The notes under the pieces were generated by a model that was given only the letters and a program-made list of their open reading frames with translations, did no database searches and was not told where the DNA came from. Positions 1 to 9,441 of a stretch of DNA of 64,000 nucleotides are shown piece by piece. Source of the stretch: Chitinophaga japonensis. Its GTDB lineage: Bacteria; Bacteroidota; Bacteroidia; Chitinophagales; Chitinophagaceae. Where the stretch lies: assembly GCF_007830125.1 (NCBI RefSeq), contig NZ_VLLG01000005.1, positions 682,001 to 746,000 of the forward strand. Direction: 5' to 3'. Both the position numbers and the translations under genes were made by a program. Position 1 is the first letter of the stretch, and each line of letters begins with the position of its first letter.

Positions 1-119
1 CATGATCAGCAAACTGCTTTACTTACTCTGAACACGGCTGCAATATTACCTAATTGTTAACTCGCCTTTTGCAGTAGTTAAAAATCAACGCTTGTGCAAC
101 TTTACCTTAAACGAGCATT

Positions 120-1073
120 TTGATCCGTTCTGCCGTACAAAAATTAATAGACCGCTACCTCGAAGGCCGCGCCGATGCGCGGGAGGAAGCACTGGTAACA
201 GGCTGGCTGGACCAGGTGGCCGCCGAATCGCCCTACCCGGGAAAAGACCTGGACGATAAAGAAAAGGAAAAGCTGCGCAGGCAGTTGCTGGCGGCCATCC
301 GCCGTAAAACGGGGCAGCAGCAGCGTATACACCGCCTGCGCTGGCAGCGGGCCGGCATTGCCGCGGCAGTGGTATCGGTGCTGTGCGCCGGGTACTTGTT
401 ATTACGTTTTCTTTCCACGCCTGCCGTACCGGTGTATGAAATTGTGCGCACCGGCGTGGGAGAAAAAAAGCTGATGACATTGCCGGACGGCTCCCGCGTG
501 TGGCTGGCGCCTAACTCCGAGCTGCAATACCCGGAAGATTACATGGAACAACGCCACGTAAAGCTGACCGCAGGGGAAGCCTTCTTTGACGTAACGCATA
601 ACGCGGAGCAGCATTTTACCGTAATGGCGGACAGCCTGCAGATAGAAGTGCTGGGCACTTCCTTTAATGTAAGGGCTTATCAAAAGCTGCCGGACTGGCT
701 GGTGGCCGTAAGCAGCGGCAAAGTAAAAGTATCCCGCAACCAGCGGGTGCTGGGCGCGCTTTCCGAAGGGCAGCAGATGCGCATTCTACGCGGCAACGAC
801 AGCATTGCACGCAGCAACATAACAGCAGCCGCAGTAGACGGCTGGATGCATAACCGCATTGAATTTGAAAAAACGCCGTTATCAGAGGTGTTATACATGC
901 TGCAGCATTATTATCCTGTAACGTTCACCCTGCGGGAAGAACGCCCGCTGCTGATCAGCGGCTCACTGGACATGCGCCTGCGCATAGAGCAGGTGATAGC
1001 TGTACTGGAAGAACTGGGCAACCATCATATACAATTTCAACGGCAAACCGCGACGCATTACATCGTGAAGTGA
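120..1073 (+). CDS. FecR-family anti-sigma factor
   Basis: Inner-membrane anti-sigma factor that would relay a signal from the TonB-linked SusC protein encoded just downstream to a cognate ECF sigma factor, which should lie off the left edge. The 317-residue protein has a cytoplasmic N-terminal part, one membrane segment at about 79-98, a FecR domain at about 112-205 (key stretch LPDGSRVWLAPNSEL) and a C-terminal DUF4974-type domain at about 245-316. This layout is typical of Bacteroidota FecR proteins. The start is a TTG with no ATG available nearby; the first residues align well with the usual family N-terminus (DRYLEGRADAREEALVTGW), so the TTG is probably real. SusC starts 50 bp downstream, consistent with one operon. 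The ligand is unknown. Confidence 0.9.
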   Translation: MIRSAVQKLIDRYLEGRADAREEALVTGWLDQVAAESPYPGKDLDDKEKEKLRRQLLAAIRRKTGQQQRIHRLRWQRAGIAAAVVSVLCAGYLLLRFLSTPAVPVYEIVRTGVGEKKLMTLPDGSRVWLAPNSELQYPEDYMEQRHVKLTAGEAFFDVTHNAEQHFTVMADSLQIEVLGTSFNVRAYQKLPDWLVAVSSGKVKVSRNQRVLGALSEGQQMRILRGNDSIARSNITAAAVDGWMHNRIEFEKTPLSEVLYMLQHYYPVTFTLREERPLLISGSLDMRLRIEQVIAVLEELGNHHIQFQRQTATHYIVK

Positions 1074-1123
1074 CCAACAGCTAAGTACAAAAAACGCTAA
1101 CAACTAAACTAAATCTATACGCT

Positions 1124-4100
1124 ATGATTAGACGTATTACACTGCTATGCCGTAAAGCGAAGCTACGGCAACTCCTGCCGGGTATGGCGCTGGCCTGCTG
1201 TCTCTCCGCAGGAACACAGGCTGCACACGCCCAGCAGCAAGCCCCGGTAGTACAGCAACTGCAGGTGAAGGCCGGCCCGCTCACCGGCGCGCTGAAACAG
1301 TTACAGACCGCTACCGGTATCAGCATTATCTATGATGCAGCTACCCTGGAGCGCTACCGGGTGCGCGGCCACCAATACCGCAACCAGGCCGCCACTGACA
1401 TATTAAAGGACCTGCTGCAACCCGCCGGGCTGCAATACACCGAGAAGGAAGGCGTGATCATTATCAAAGTGCCGGAAAAAGCGCCGTTGCAGCGGGTGCC
1501 CGTAGAAGGCACCATTACCGATGCCGCCAACGGCACGCCCCTGCCGGGCGTAAGCGTACAGGTGCGCGGAGCCGGCACCATCACCGACGGGAACGGGCGC
1601 TTTACCCTGCAGGCCGATCCCGCGCAGGACACGCTGACCCTCAGCTACGTGGGTTACAAAACCACCAAAGCGCCGCTGCAGGGCCGGCGGGACCTGCAAC
1701 TGCAGTTGAAGGCAGACGCCAATATGCTCAGCAGCGTAGTGGTAGTGGGATACGGCGCTACCAAAAAAGGCGACCTGACCGGCGCCGTGAGCCATGTGTC
1801 CAGCCGCGATTTTAACAACGGGGTATTCAGCTCCCCTGACCAGTTGCTGCAGGGAAAAGTAGCAGGCCTGAACATCACCCGCAGCGGCGATCCGAACGCC
1901 ACGCCCGCCCTGATATTACGCGGCCCTTCCACCCTGCGCAGCGGCGAAGCCCAGGAGCCGTTCTATGTGATCGACGGGGTGCCGGGCGCTTCCATTAACC
2001 TGGTGGCGCCCAGCGACATCGTATCCATCGATGTGCTGAAAGACGCCTCCTCCACCGCCATTTACGGCGCCCGCGCCGCCAACGGCGTGATCATGGTGAC
2101 TACCCGCCGCGCCAAAACCGGCCAGAGCTGGGTGACCTATAACGCCTATGCCGCCCTGGAGAACGTATCCAAAAGAATAGAAATGCTTTCCGGCGACGAA
2201 CTGCGCCAGTACCTCGCCAACAACGGCAAAAGCCTGAGCCCCTCCGACGACGACGGCGCGAATACCGACTGGCAGAAGGAAGTGAGCCGCACCGGCGTAT
2301 CGCACAACCATAATATCTCCTTCGGCGGCGGCCATGGGAATACGGTGTACGACGCGAGCCTGAACTACCTGAACAATGAAGGCATTATGAAAGGCTCCTC
2401 CCTGGAAAGGCTGATCATGCGCGCCAACCTGGAGCAACTGGCATTTGATGAAAGGCTGAAAGTGACCCTCTCCGTGAGCAACAGCATCAGCACGCAATTC
2501 CGGATACCCGACCTGGTATTCCAGAACATGCTGATGTACCTCCCGACCGTGAACATAAAGAACGCTGACGGCACCTACAAGGAAGACCTCTCCCGCACGC
2601 GGAACTACCTGAACCCGGTATCGCTGATCGATAACAATACGGATAAAACAAAGACCAAGATCATGCTGGGCAATGTGCGCGGCGAGCTGAAACTGCTGCC
2701 CGGCCTCAACTATACCATGAACCTTTCCATGCAGGACGAACAGGCCAACCGGGACATCTATTACAACCGCGCTTCCGGCCTGGCCCAGGGGGCCAACGGG
2801 GAGGCCATCCGCAGCTCCTTCAGCAACGTGAAAAAAGTGCTGGAAACCTACCTTACCTATGATCAGTCATTTGACCGGCATACCATCAGGCTGCTGGGCG
2901 GCTACTCCTGGCAGGAAGACCAGCGCAATGACGGCTTCCAGGCTTCCAATAAGAACTTTGTGTCCGACGCGCTGGGGTATAACAACCTGGGCCTGGGCAA
3001 TATGCCGGCCGGCAGTGTCCCCAATTACGGCACCTCGCATATAGATATTTACCGCTTCATTTCCTTTTATGCCCGCGCCAATTACTCCTACGCTGACAAA
3101 TACCTGCTGCAGGTATCCGCCAGGCGGGACGGCTCCTCCGTATTCGGCACCAACAACCGCTGGGGCACTTTCCCGGCTGTAAGCGCCGGCTGGCGGATCA
3201 GCCGGGAGCCTTTCATGAAGGACCTGGGCTGGCTGGACGACCTGAAGCTGCGTGCAGGCTATGGCGTTAGCGGTAATGCATTGGGATTCGGCGCCTTTAC
3301 CGCCATCTTCCGCTACAACCTGGCGGGCTGGTTCTATTACAACGGCGGCTTTACACCCGCCATCGGTCCCTCCCAGAACGATAACCCCGACCTGAAATGG
3401 GAAAGCACCGGCATGGCCAACATCGGCCTGGACTTCTCCCTGCTGGGCGGACGCCTGGGCGGCTCTATTGACCTGTATGACAAGCGCACCTCCGACCTGA
3501 TCTGGACCTACAACGTGCCTACCACGCAATACTTTGTGAACACGCTGACCGCCAACGCGGGCAAAATGAGCAACAAAGGCATAGAGTTGCAACTGAACGC
3601 CATACCGGTACAGGGCAAACAGTTCACCTGGCGCACCAGCCTGAACCTGGCGCATAACAGGAACCGGATCGAATCCCTGTCCAACGACAAATTCACGCTG
3701 ACCACCATCCCCACGGCCTACCTGGGTGGCAAAGGGCAATCCGGCAACTGGTCGCAGGAGGTAACGGAAGGACAGGCCATCGGCTCCTTCTACGCCTGGA
3801 AGTACATGGGCAAGGACAAGGACGGCGTGTCGCAGTTCCTGAAAGCGGATGGCACCCTTACCACGGCCCCCTCTTCCGAAGACCAGGTGTATGCCGGCAG
3901 CGCACAGCCCAAGCTGCTGTACGGCTGGAGCAACACCTTCTCCTACGGTCCCTTTGACCTGAACATTTTCCTGCGGGGCGTGTATGGCAACAAGATCATG
4001 AATGCTACGCTGGCATCGCTGAACAGCCCTACGGACGCTACTTTCACCAACATACCGGAGTTTACGCTGCAGGAGCCGGCCAGCGATAACAACGCCTACC

Positions 4101-4357
4101 TGCGCTCCGACCGGTATATAGAAAGCGGCTCCTACCTGCGCCTGGACAACGCCACCCTGGGCTACAATGCGCCGCTGCACAACCGTTTCATCAAAGGGCT
4201 GCGGGTGTACGTAACGGCCAGCAACCTGTTCGTGATCACGGACTACCGCGGCATTGACCCGGAAGTGAACCTGGGCGGCCTGGAACCGGGCATTGACAAC
4301 AACAATTATTACCCGAAAACAAGGTCCTTCCTGCTGGGCATGAATGTGAATTTCTAA
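1124..4357 (+). CDS. SusC/RagA-type TonB-linked outer-membrane transporter with STN domain
   Basis: Outer-membrane beta-barrel that imports a ligand with energy from TonB, working with the SusD lipoprotein encoded next to it. The 1077 residues show a signal peptide ending near AHAQQQ, an STN (secretin/TonB short N-terminal) domain at about 48-108, a carboxypeptidase-regulatory-like domain at about 125-195 (VEGTITDAANGTPLPGVSV), a plug with the family stretch VVVGYGATKKGDLTGAV at about 206-222, and a barrel ending in an aromatic Phe (GMNVNF). The STN domain marks it as a signal-transducing transporter, fitting the FecR gene immediately upstream. The substrate cannot be told: no glycoside hydrolase or peptidase lies beside the pair. 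Confidence 0.95.
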   Translation: MIRRITLLCRKAKLRQLLPGMALACCLSAGTQAAHAQQQAPVVQQLQVKAGPLTGALKQLQTATGISIIYDAATLERYRVRGHQYRNQAATDILKDLLQPAGLQYTEKEGVIIIKVPEKAPLQRVPVEGTITDAANGTPLPGVSVQVRGAGTITDGNGRFTLQADPAQDTLTLSYVGYKTTKAPLQGRRDLQLQLKADANMLSSVVVVGYGATKKGDLTGAVSHVSSRDFNNGVFSSPDQLLQGKVAGLNITRSGDPNATPALILRGPSTLRSGEAQEPFYVIDGVPGASINLVAPSDIVSIDVLKDASSTAIYGARAANGVIMVTTRRAKTGQSWVTYNAYAALENVSKRIEMLSGDELRQYLANNGKSLSPSDDDGANTDWQKEVSRTGVSHNHNISFGGGHGNTVYDASLNYLNNEGIMKGSSLERLIMRANLEQLAFDERLKVTLSVSNSISTQFRIPDLVFQNMLMYLPTVNIKNADGTYKEDLSRTRNYLNPVSLIDNNTDKTKTKIMLGNVRGELKLLPGLNYTMNLSMQDEQANRDIYYNRASGLAQGANGEAIRSSFSNVKKVLETYLTYDQSFDRHTIRLLGGYSWQEDQRNDGFQASNKNFVSDALGYNNLGLGNMPAGSVPNYGTSHIDIYRFISFYARANYSYADKYLLQVSARRDGSSVFGTNNRWGTFPAVSAGWRISREPFMKDLGWLDDLKLRAGYGVSGNALGFGAFTAIFRYNLAGWFYYNGGFTPAIGPSQNDNPDLKWESTGMANIGLDFSLLGGRLGGSIDLYDKRTSDLIWTYNVPTTQYFVNTLTANAGKMSNKGIELQLNAIPVQGKQFTWRTSLNLAHNRNRIESLSNDKFTLTTIPTAYLGGKGQSGNWSQEVTEGQAIGSFYAWKYMGKDKDGVSQFLKADGTLTTAPSSEDQVYAGSAQPKLLYGWSNTFSYGPFDLNIFLRGVYGNKIMNATLASLNSPTDATFTNIPEFTLQEPASDNNAYLRSDRYIESGSYLRLDNATLGYNAPLHNRFIKGLRVYVTASNLFVITDYRGIDPEVNLGGLEPGIDNNNYYPKTRSFLLGMNVNF

Positions 4358-4380
4358 GGAGACCTTAAAAAATAAAACGC

Positions 4381-5973
4381 ATGAAAAAAACGATCCTATA
4401 CTGCGCAGCATCCTTTAGCCTGGTGCTGGGCGCCTGCACCAAACTGGATGTTCCGGTTGAATCAGAATACACACAGGATAACTTTCCTACAACGGCGGAC
4501 GGGTACATTGCCGCTACCGGTCCCGCTTATACGCAATTAAGCACCCGCTACGCCGTGGATTACTGGCGCATGCAGGAGCTGAGCACGGACGAAGCGATTA
4601 TTCCCGCCCGTGACGGCAACTATGACGATGGCGGCCAGTACCGCTTCCTGCACAAGCATACCTGGGGGCCTGACCATCCGACTGTAAAGAATGTATGGGA
4701 ATGGGGCTTTGGCGGCATCAATACCTGTAACCGCATCCTGTCGCTGTTTGAAGGCACTACGCCCAGCGCGGAAAGAAGCGCGGCCCTGGCCGAGATGCGC
4801 ACCATGCGCGCGCTGTTCCATTTTTTTATGATGGACCTGTACGGCAATATCCCTATTGTAACAGAGTTTGGCAGCACTACCCCGCCGGAGCAGGCCACCC
4901 GCGCCGAAGTGTTTGCCTTTATTGAAGCAGAGCTGAAAGCGGCCCTGCCGGACCTGGGCACGCAAACAGGCGGGCTTACCTACGGCCGGCCTACCAAATG
5001 GCTGGCATTTGCCCTGCTGGAAAAGCTATACCTGAATGCTGCCGTATACACCGGCGCCCCGAGGAATACAGACGTAGTGGCCATGGCAGACAGTATACTG
5101 GCCGGCGGCGCGTATGCGCTGGATGCGGATTATGTTTCCATCTTCATGCCGGAGAATGGGCCGCAGATCACGGAGACCATTTTTGCCGTGCCTTACGACG
5201 CCAACCTGGTGCAAGGCTGCCAGTTCTCCCGGTTTGGGCTGCATACCGGGCTGCAGGCCAAGTACAGCCTGCCTTTCCGCCCCAGTATCGCACTAAGCAC
5301 GATCGCCTCGTTCTATGAAAAATTCAACCTGGCCGGCGATGCGCGCAACAATACCTGGCTGGCCGGCAAACAGGTAGACAATAACGGCAACCCGATCCTC
5401 ATTTCCACGACCAACAAGGGCCTGGACGCATCTTACAACGGACCTGATCCTACCGGCAAGATAGACTGGCAACTGGAATTCACCCCGGAAATGCCCCTCC
5501 GCAAAGAGGAGACCATGGACGTAGGGAATGATGAACTGGGCAAGGCCCGGGGTGTGCGCTCCATTAAGTACTATCCCGACAAGAACGCGAATCCCTCCAC
5601 CCGCCACCAGAACAACGACGTGCCGGTGTTCCGCCTGGCCGATGTGATACTGATGAAGGCAGAGGCCATCCTGCGCGGGACCGCTCCCACCGCGGTGAAT
5701 GGCGAGCTGCAGACTGCAGATGTGCTGGTAAACAAGATACGTGAACGGGCACACGCGCCGCTGGTGAGCAACATCACCCTGGACGAACTGCTGGAAGAAC
5801 GCGCCCGTGAGCTGGCCTGGGAAGCCTGGCGCCGGAATGACCTGGTCCGCTTCGGCAGGTTTGAGGATGCCTGGGGCTTCAAGACCGACAGTGATCCCGA
5901 CAAACGCCTATATCCTATACCTGCCAGTGAAAGGGCATTGAACCCGAACCTGGAACAGAACCCAGGCTATTAG
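4381..5973 (+). CDS. SusD/RagB-family substrate-binding lipoprotein
   Basis: Surface lipoprotein that caps the SusC channel and binds substrate. The 530 residues start with a lipoprotein signal peptide with lipobox LGAC (Cys 19). The N-terminal SusD-like helical part contains the familiar stretch VWEWGFGGINTCNRIL, and the C-terminal RagB/SusD part contains VFRLADVILMKAEAIL and ends with the family-typical YPIPASERALNPNLEQNPGY. It starts 23 bp after the SusC stop, so the two are surely co-transcribed. The gene is followed by a long hairpin shared with the convergent gene. Substrate unknown. Confidence 0.94.
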   Translation: MKKTILYCAASFSLVLGACTKLDVPVESEYTQDNFPTTADGYIAATGPAYTQLSTRYAVDYWRMQELSTDEAIIPARDGNYDDGGQYRFLHKHTWGPDHPTVKNVWEWGFGGINTCNRILSLFEGTTPSAERSAALAEMRTMRALFHFFMMDLYGNIPIVTEFGSTTPPEQATRAEVFAFIEAELKAALPDLGTQTGGLTYGRPTKWLAFALLEKLYLNAAVYTGAPRNTDVVAMADSILAGGAYALDADYVSIFMPENGPQITETIFAVPYDANLVQGCQFSRFGLHTGLQAKYSLPFRPSIALSTIASFYEKFNLAGDARNNTWLAGKQVDNNGNPILISTTNKGLDASYNGPDPTGKIDWQLEFTPEMPLRKEETMDVGNDELGKARGVRSIKYYPDKNANPSTRHQNNDVPVFRLADVILMKAEAILRGTAPTAVNGELQTADVLVNKIRERAHAPLVSNITLDELLEERARELAWEAWRRNDLVRFGRFEDAWGFKTDSDPDKRLYPIPASERALNPNLEQNPGY

Positions 5974-5977
5974 TATG

Positions 5978-6056
5978 AGGTGGGAAGTAAGATGTAGGAA
6001 GTAAGACAACCTACATCTTACTTCCTACATCTTACCTCCTACTTCCTACATCCTGC
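5978..6056. repeat. Palindromic intergenic element, probable bidirectional terminator
   Basis: Between two convergent genes sits an imperfect palindrome. The left arm GTAAGATGTAGGAAGTAAG (5987-6005) and its exact reverse complement (6017-6035) form a 19-bp stem with an 11-nt loop; pairing continues outward with a few mismatches. No long T tract follows. The right arm continues with further CTTCCTACATC-type units. A related element with 15 of 16 identical bases over TCTTACTTCCTACATC lies at 25090-25158, so this is a dispersed repeat as well as a likely terminator. Confidence 0.75.
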
Positions 6057-6057
6057 C

Positions 6058-8400
6058 TCACACCACTCCTATTCTTAACGCTTTCAGCCCGCTCAGGCCC
6101 TGGAGGTCCTCCAGTTCCAGTTCCTCCAGGCCGGGCTGTAGCACGCCGCTTTCCTGCAGGTATTGCATATAGGGCAGGTAATCTTCCACATCCCTGGCGT
6201 TAAAATAGATCAGCGCGATGGTGCCCGGCTGGGTCAGCCTTTCCGTAGTGTCGCGCACATGCACCTTATCGATCCTTTTCTTGATCATCTGGTAACGGAT
6301 ATTATAGGTGCCTTCCACGTCAAACCTTTTCTCATCTGTGCGGAAGCTGATATCAATGGTATGGTTGTGCGCAAAGATCAGTTGGGTGGTGTGCAGCTCC
6401 ACGGGTATATCCGGCAGCAGGGAACGGGTGAGCCGGGCAATGGCGGCCATCGAGGAAAGCTGCCAGAGACGGAGGTTCTTGAGGTGAAAATGATCGAAGG
6501 GGCGGGTGGGCGCAATAGACTGGCCGATATAGATATCGTATTCTATACCGTCTGTCCGGAACTTTTCGAAGTAGCAGGGATAAGACTGCTGCAAAGTATA
6601 TTTCTCCGTCTCAAAATAACTGTTGATCGCGTTATTGATCATCTGCATGGAGGTCTCCAGCGCCTGGCGATGCTCATGGATAGCGCCATTGCTGCTGTTG
6701 AGCAGGCTGCGGTAGCCCTCAATCGCATCGCGGGTGGCCGGCTCCTGTGCGGACAGGTGCGCCAGGTAGGGAATGGTGCCTTCTGTCAGGAAGAGGTTGA
6801 GATTGGTTTCTTCCGTAGGCGTCAATTGCTCCTGCTGCAGCACGCCCTGCCATTTTTTGCAGGTAAAAATGGTTTCTTCCAGCAGGGAGGAGCGGTGGAA
6901 CTGCTGCAGGCTGCCGAGCATTTCCGAGAGGACGCGCAACTGGGCATCCAGGTCGGCCTTTACGGCCCTGTTCCGCTCCAGTGTGGAGTTCCGGATGTCA
7001 ATGGCGCCGTACAGGGGGTATACATCCCGGAAATGAATATTCTCCACTTTGGCGGGCAGGCGTTTCTTTTTCTGCTGCAGGTAATGCCAGGCCGCTTCGT
7101 TGAACTTCCACTGCACTGCGGGCTGTATGGAAGTGAACTTTTCCTTGACAATGCTTTCTATCTCCAGGTTGAACTCATCGATATACACCTGCAGCAACTG
7201 TGCAATGGGCGCGATGGCCGGCTCCAGCAGGGCCACCGTTTTTTCATCAAAAGTATCGTTGCCCCAGGTGTGCACACCCAGCACGCCAACGGGTATATGA
7301 TTATGAAAAACGGGCATCAGCGCCAGGGACCGCACGCCCAGCTCCCGGAAGCGCGCCAGGAAGGAGGTATATTCATTTTCCTTTTCGGCAAAGATATCGG
7401 GAGAGAAAAAGAAGCTGGGATTGGCGGCATAACCGCTGGCCTGGCGGCGGAACTCCTCCAGCGTCATGTTGTCTTCTCCCCATACGGAGGAAAGCACGCC
7501 GGTGCCGCCTTTGGAATAGCTGTACACCGGGTCGCCGTTCACTCTTACAAAGGGGAACAGGTCAAACTCGATCTTATTGCTGCGCACCAGCGTTTTCAGG
7601 GAATGTATCACGCTTTTATGGCCTGCGGCTTCTTCGCCGGGCGTGCGGGAGAGGCGCACCTTCTGGATGTTGCCCACGGCTTTCTGGGCGGTAATGTCCT
7701 TCACCGTCAGCATGGCCATGCCACGGAAGCGGAAAAGGTGCAGGGGCAGCATGCTTTCCAGCATTTCATAGCCGGCGCCTTCGCTCAGGTGCATGTACAG
7801 GGCGCTGGTATCCAGGGCGGGCAGCGCCTGCTGCGCCGTCACCTCTACCAGGTCGGTATTGATGTTTACGGCATAGTATTCCAGCAGGCCGGTAGCCGTA
7901 TTGGTGCCGGCATGCACCAGGCCGGCCTTTACGGGCACCTCGAAATTGTACAGTCTTTTAAGGATGAAGGTATATACCAGTTGCAGGCGCTCGCGGTGAT
8001 AGTCTGCCGGCGTTTTTTCCGTTACATATACTTCCTGGCCCTCCTGCCGCTTGTCCAGCAATGCATACAGGATGTCCGTACCGTAGAAGATAAAGGGCTG
8101 GAAAGGGAAGCTCAGCCCCCAGGCCAGCTCGCTTTCGTCCGTCAGCCCGGGCGTGAGGCAGGCGTACATATGCTCCAGCAGGGACTCGTACTGGGTGATC
8201 TCCTCCAGGGAGATATCCTTTTCATATACGCCCGCTTCCTCAAACCGCTGCAGGATGGTGCTAAAGAAAGCGCCTTTGACGGTGGTTTCCAGTGCCGCCC
8301 TTTCCCGGACATGGTCCATAAAGGGTTTAAAGGAAAGCGCCGCATCGATCGGCAGGGCCTGGCCTTTATTACCGGATGCGTCGAATATGGTGTTTTTCAT
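6058..8400 (-). CDS. GAF-type cytoplasmic protein of unknown role
   Basis: Large 780-residue soluble protein with no signal peptide or membrane segments. I recognise it as resembling Bacteroidota proteins annotated as GAF-domain proteins: the middle part, about residues 280-410, holds SLALMPVFHNHIPVGVLGVHTW, a typical GAF core. Just after it comes a conserved stretch VYPLYGAIDIRNSTLERN (about 475-490) that loosely resembles the start of nucleotide-cyclase domains, but I cannot show a cyclase. The C-terminal third has YDIYIGQSI and NLRLWQL and is otherwise uncharacterised. The gene is preceded by a perfect 20-bp palindrome, suggesting its own control. GAF domains usually sense small molecules; the ligand here is unknown. 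Confidence 0.7.
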   Translation of the reverse strand: MKNTIFDASGNKGQALPIDAALSFKPFMDHVRERAALETTVKGAFFSTILQRFEEAGVYEKDISLEEITQYESLLEHMYACLTPGLTDESELAWGLSFPFQPFIFYGTDILYALLDKRQEGQEVYVTEKTPADYHRERLQLVYTFILKRLYNFEVPVKAGLVHAGTNTATGLLEYYAVNINTDLVEVTAQQALPALDTSALYMHLSEGAGYEMLESMLPLHLFRFRGMAMLTVKDITAQKAVGNIQKVRLSRTPGEEAAGHKSVIHSLKTLVRSNKIEFDLFPFVRVNGDPVYSYSKGGTGVLSSVWGEDNMTLEEFRRQASGYAANPSFFFSPDIFAEKENEYTSFLARFRELGVRSLALMPVFHNHIPVGVLGVHTWGNDTFDEKTVALLEPAIAPIAQLLQVYIDEFNLEIESIVKEKFTSIQPAVQWKFNEAAWHYLQQKKKRLPAKVENIHFRDVYPLYGAIDIRNSTLERNRAVKADLDAQLRVLSEMLGSLQQFHRSSLLEETIFTCKKWQGVLQQEQLTPTEETNLNLFLTEGTIPYLAHLSAQEPATRDAIEGYRSLLNSSNGAIHEHRQALETSMQMINNAINSYFETEKYTLQQSYPCYFEKFRTDGIEYDIYIGQSIAPTRPFDHFHLKNLRLWQLSSMAAIARLTRSLLPDIPVELHTTQLIFAHNHTIDISFRTDEKRFDVEGTYNIRYQMIKKRIDKVHVRDTTERLTQPGTIALIYFNARDVEDYLPYMQYLQESGVLQPGLEELELEDLQGLSGLKALRIGVV

Positions 8401-8427
8401 GGCGGGTTGGTGCTATGTTACCACGGT

Positions 8428-8447
8428 AAAATTAATGCATTAATTTT
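8428..8447. promoter_or_regulatory. Perfect 20-bp palindrome upstream of the GAF-type gene
   Basis: AAAATTAATGCATTAATTTT is its own exact reverse complement. It begins 27 bp upstream of the start codon of the minus-strand gene beginning at 8400 and lies inside the 101-bp gap to the next gene. Its position over the expected promoter suggests a dimeric regulator's operator; the regulator is unknown. Confidence 0.5.
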
Positions 8448-8501
8448 CCGCCACCATCACGATTATGAAAAGCCCCCTTGTCCTTTTGCTGCTGGTGTTC
8501 A

Positions 8502-8801
8502 CTACTTTACTTTCAGTTTCTCCAGCATTTTAGCCGAAAGGATATCGGAAGAGCTGCCATAACCCGTTACCAGCAGGCCTTTTACCCCATTGACAGATGC
8601 GATGGCGTATACGGCTGCTTCATCGGCAGGATCGGTATTGCCTTCGTATCGGTACACGTCTACAATAGAAAAGTCGTCCAGGTGTATCCGGTCGTTACCG
8701 TTCACAAGGTAGCTGCCTTCCACGTTAAAATCGACGGTGAAGCCCTGCTGGCGCAAGGCATTGATGGCATTGGAGACCGTATCGTAATGTACGTTGCTCA
8801 T
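8502..8801 (-). CDS. Small conserved Bacteroidota protein, function unknown
   Basis: A 99-residue soluble protein starting with ATG and reading MSNVHYDTVSNAINALRQQG. It alternates predicted helix and strand, with acidic surface residues (HLDDFSIVDVYRYEGNTDPADEAA) and a C-terminal GVKGLLVTGYGSSSDILSAK. Similar small proteins in this phylum are, from memory, often labelled phosphoribosylpyrophosphate synthetase, although this is far too short for that enzyme and lacks its active-site loop, so I do not accept the label. It stands alone between a hairpin region and the GAF-type gene. Confidence 0.75.
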   Translation of the reverse strand: MSNVHYDTVSNAINALRQQGFTVDFNVEGSYLVNGNDRIHLDDFSIVDVYRYEGNTDPADEAAVYAIASVNGVKGLLVTGYGSSSDILSAKMLEKLKVK

Positions 8802-8850
8802 TAGCGTTACTTTTGTTCACCTAAAGTTAGGCTTTTTGCCAACAGGGAGA

Positions 8851-8877
8851 CCGGGCGGGTGTGAGAGACCTGCCCGG
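8851..8877 (-). terminator. Hairpin downstream of the DUF1348 gene
   Basis: CCGGGCGGGT (8851-8860) and ACCTGCCCGG (8868-8877) pair over 10 bp with one wobble around a 7-nt loop. It lies 39 bp after the stop of the minus-strand gene ending at 8916. There is no clear T tract, so it may be a factor-dependent terminator or an RNA-stabilising hairpin. A 12-bp palindrome ACCGGCGCCGGT sits nearby at 8893-8904. Confidence 0.4.
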
Positions 8878-8915
8878 CCTTCAGGAGATACCACCGGCGC
8901 CGGTATTTCCCGGTG

Positions 8916-9329
8916 TTACAAAAATTTCCGGTACCCGCTGTCAATCGGCAGGTCGTTGATGGAAGCGAACCTTCGCTGCATCAGGCCATTCGTGTCAAAT
9001 TCCCATTGCTCATTGCCATAGGAGCGGTACCACTGGCCGTCCTTGTCATGCCATTCATATTCAAAGCGCACGCTGATGCGGTTGTCCGTATAGCTCCACA
9101 GCTCCTTTTTGAGCTTATAGTCCAGCTCCTTTTCCCATTTCCCGGCCAGGAAGGCCACCACTTCGGTGCGGCCATTAATGAATTGGTCGCGGTTCCGCCA
9201 TTCGGTATCTACGGTATAGGCCAGGGACACCCTTTCAGGGTCTTTGCTGTTCCAGGCGTCTTCCGCCAGTTGTACTTTCTGCAGGGCTGTTTCCAGCGTA
9301 AAAGGTGGTAGCGGATGTCTTTGTTCCAT
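8916..9329 (-). CDS. DUF1348 / NTF2-fold (SnoaL-like) protein
   Basis: A 137-residue protein of the NTF2-like fold, matching DUF1348 proteins in length and in the stretches [40 protein letters not shown] and [21 protein letters not shown]. The fold makes a small cone-shaped pocket used by unrelated enzymes and binding proteins; the substrate of this family is not established. It lies downstream of a TetR-family gene, and its promoter region carries two copies of the same operator-like site found before tetR, so it is very probably that regulator's target. A detoxification or stress role is only an inference from that context. Confidence 0.85.
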   Translation of the reverse strand: MEQRHPLPPFTLETALQKVQLAEDAWNSKDPERVSLAYTVDTEWRNRDQFINGRTEVVAFLAGKWEKELDYKLKKELWSYTDNRISVRFEYEWHDKDGQWYRSYGNEQWEFDTNGLMQRRFASINDLPIDSGYRKFL

Positions 9330-9358
9330 ATTTTAATATTTAAGCAATAAATAAATAG

Positions 9359-9376
9359 ATAGACCGTTCTGTCTAT
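9359..9376. promoter_or_regulatory. TetR operator-like site O1
   Basis: ATAGACCGTTCTGTCTAT has 6-bp inverted arms (ATAGAC / GTCTAT) and contains the 14-mer AGACCGTTCTGTCT shared, with few changes, by sites at 9413 and 10013. It lies just downstream of the likely minus-7 box of the DUF1348 gene, where a bound repressor would block transcription start. Confidence 0.7.
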
Positions 9377-9385
9377 TTTACTAAA

Positions 9386-9393
9386 CAAAGATA
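9386..9393 (-). promoter_or_regulatory. Minus-7 promoter box of the DUF1348 gene
   Basis: Reads TATCTTTG on the minus strand, an exact match to the Bacteroidota consensus TAnnTTTG. It lies between operator-like sites O1 and O2. I see no good TTTG box at the ideal minus-33 spacing. Confidence 0.5.
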
Positions 9394-9412
9394 AGGTAAA
9401 TAAACAAAAACC

Positions 9413-9428
9413 AGACAGACTGGTCTAT
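9413..9428. promoter_or_regulatory. TetR operator-like site O2
   Basis: On the minus strand it contains AGACCAGTCTGTCT, 12 of 14 bases identical to O1. It falls roughly where RNA polymerase would contact the minus-33 region of the DUF1348 promoter. Confidence 0.65.
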
Positions 9429-9441
9429 CTTTTAGAAAAAA

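Noticed and set aside
6163-8562. 799-codon open frame on the + strand
   Set aside because: It is antisense to the GAF-type gene; its translation is rich in His, Gln and Arg without domain-like sequence, a typical shadow in GC-rich coding DNA.
8502-8801. Label of phosphoribosylpyrophosphate synthetase for the 99-residue protein
   Set aside because: Too short by two thirds and without the PRPP-binding or catalytic loop.
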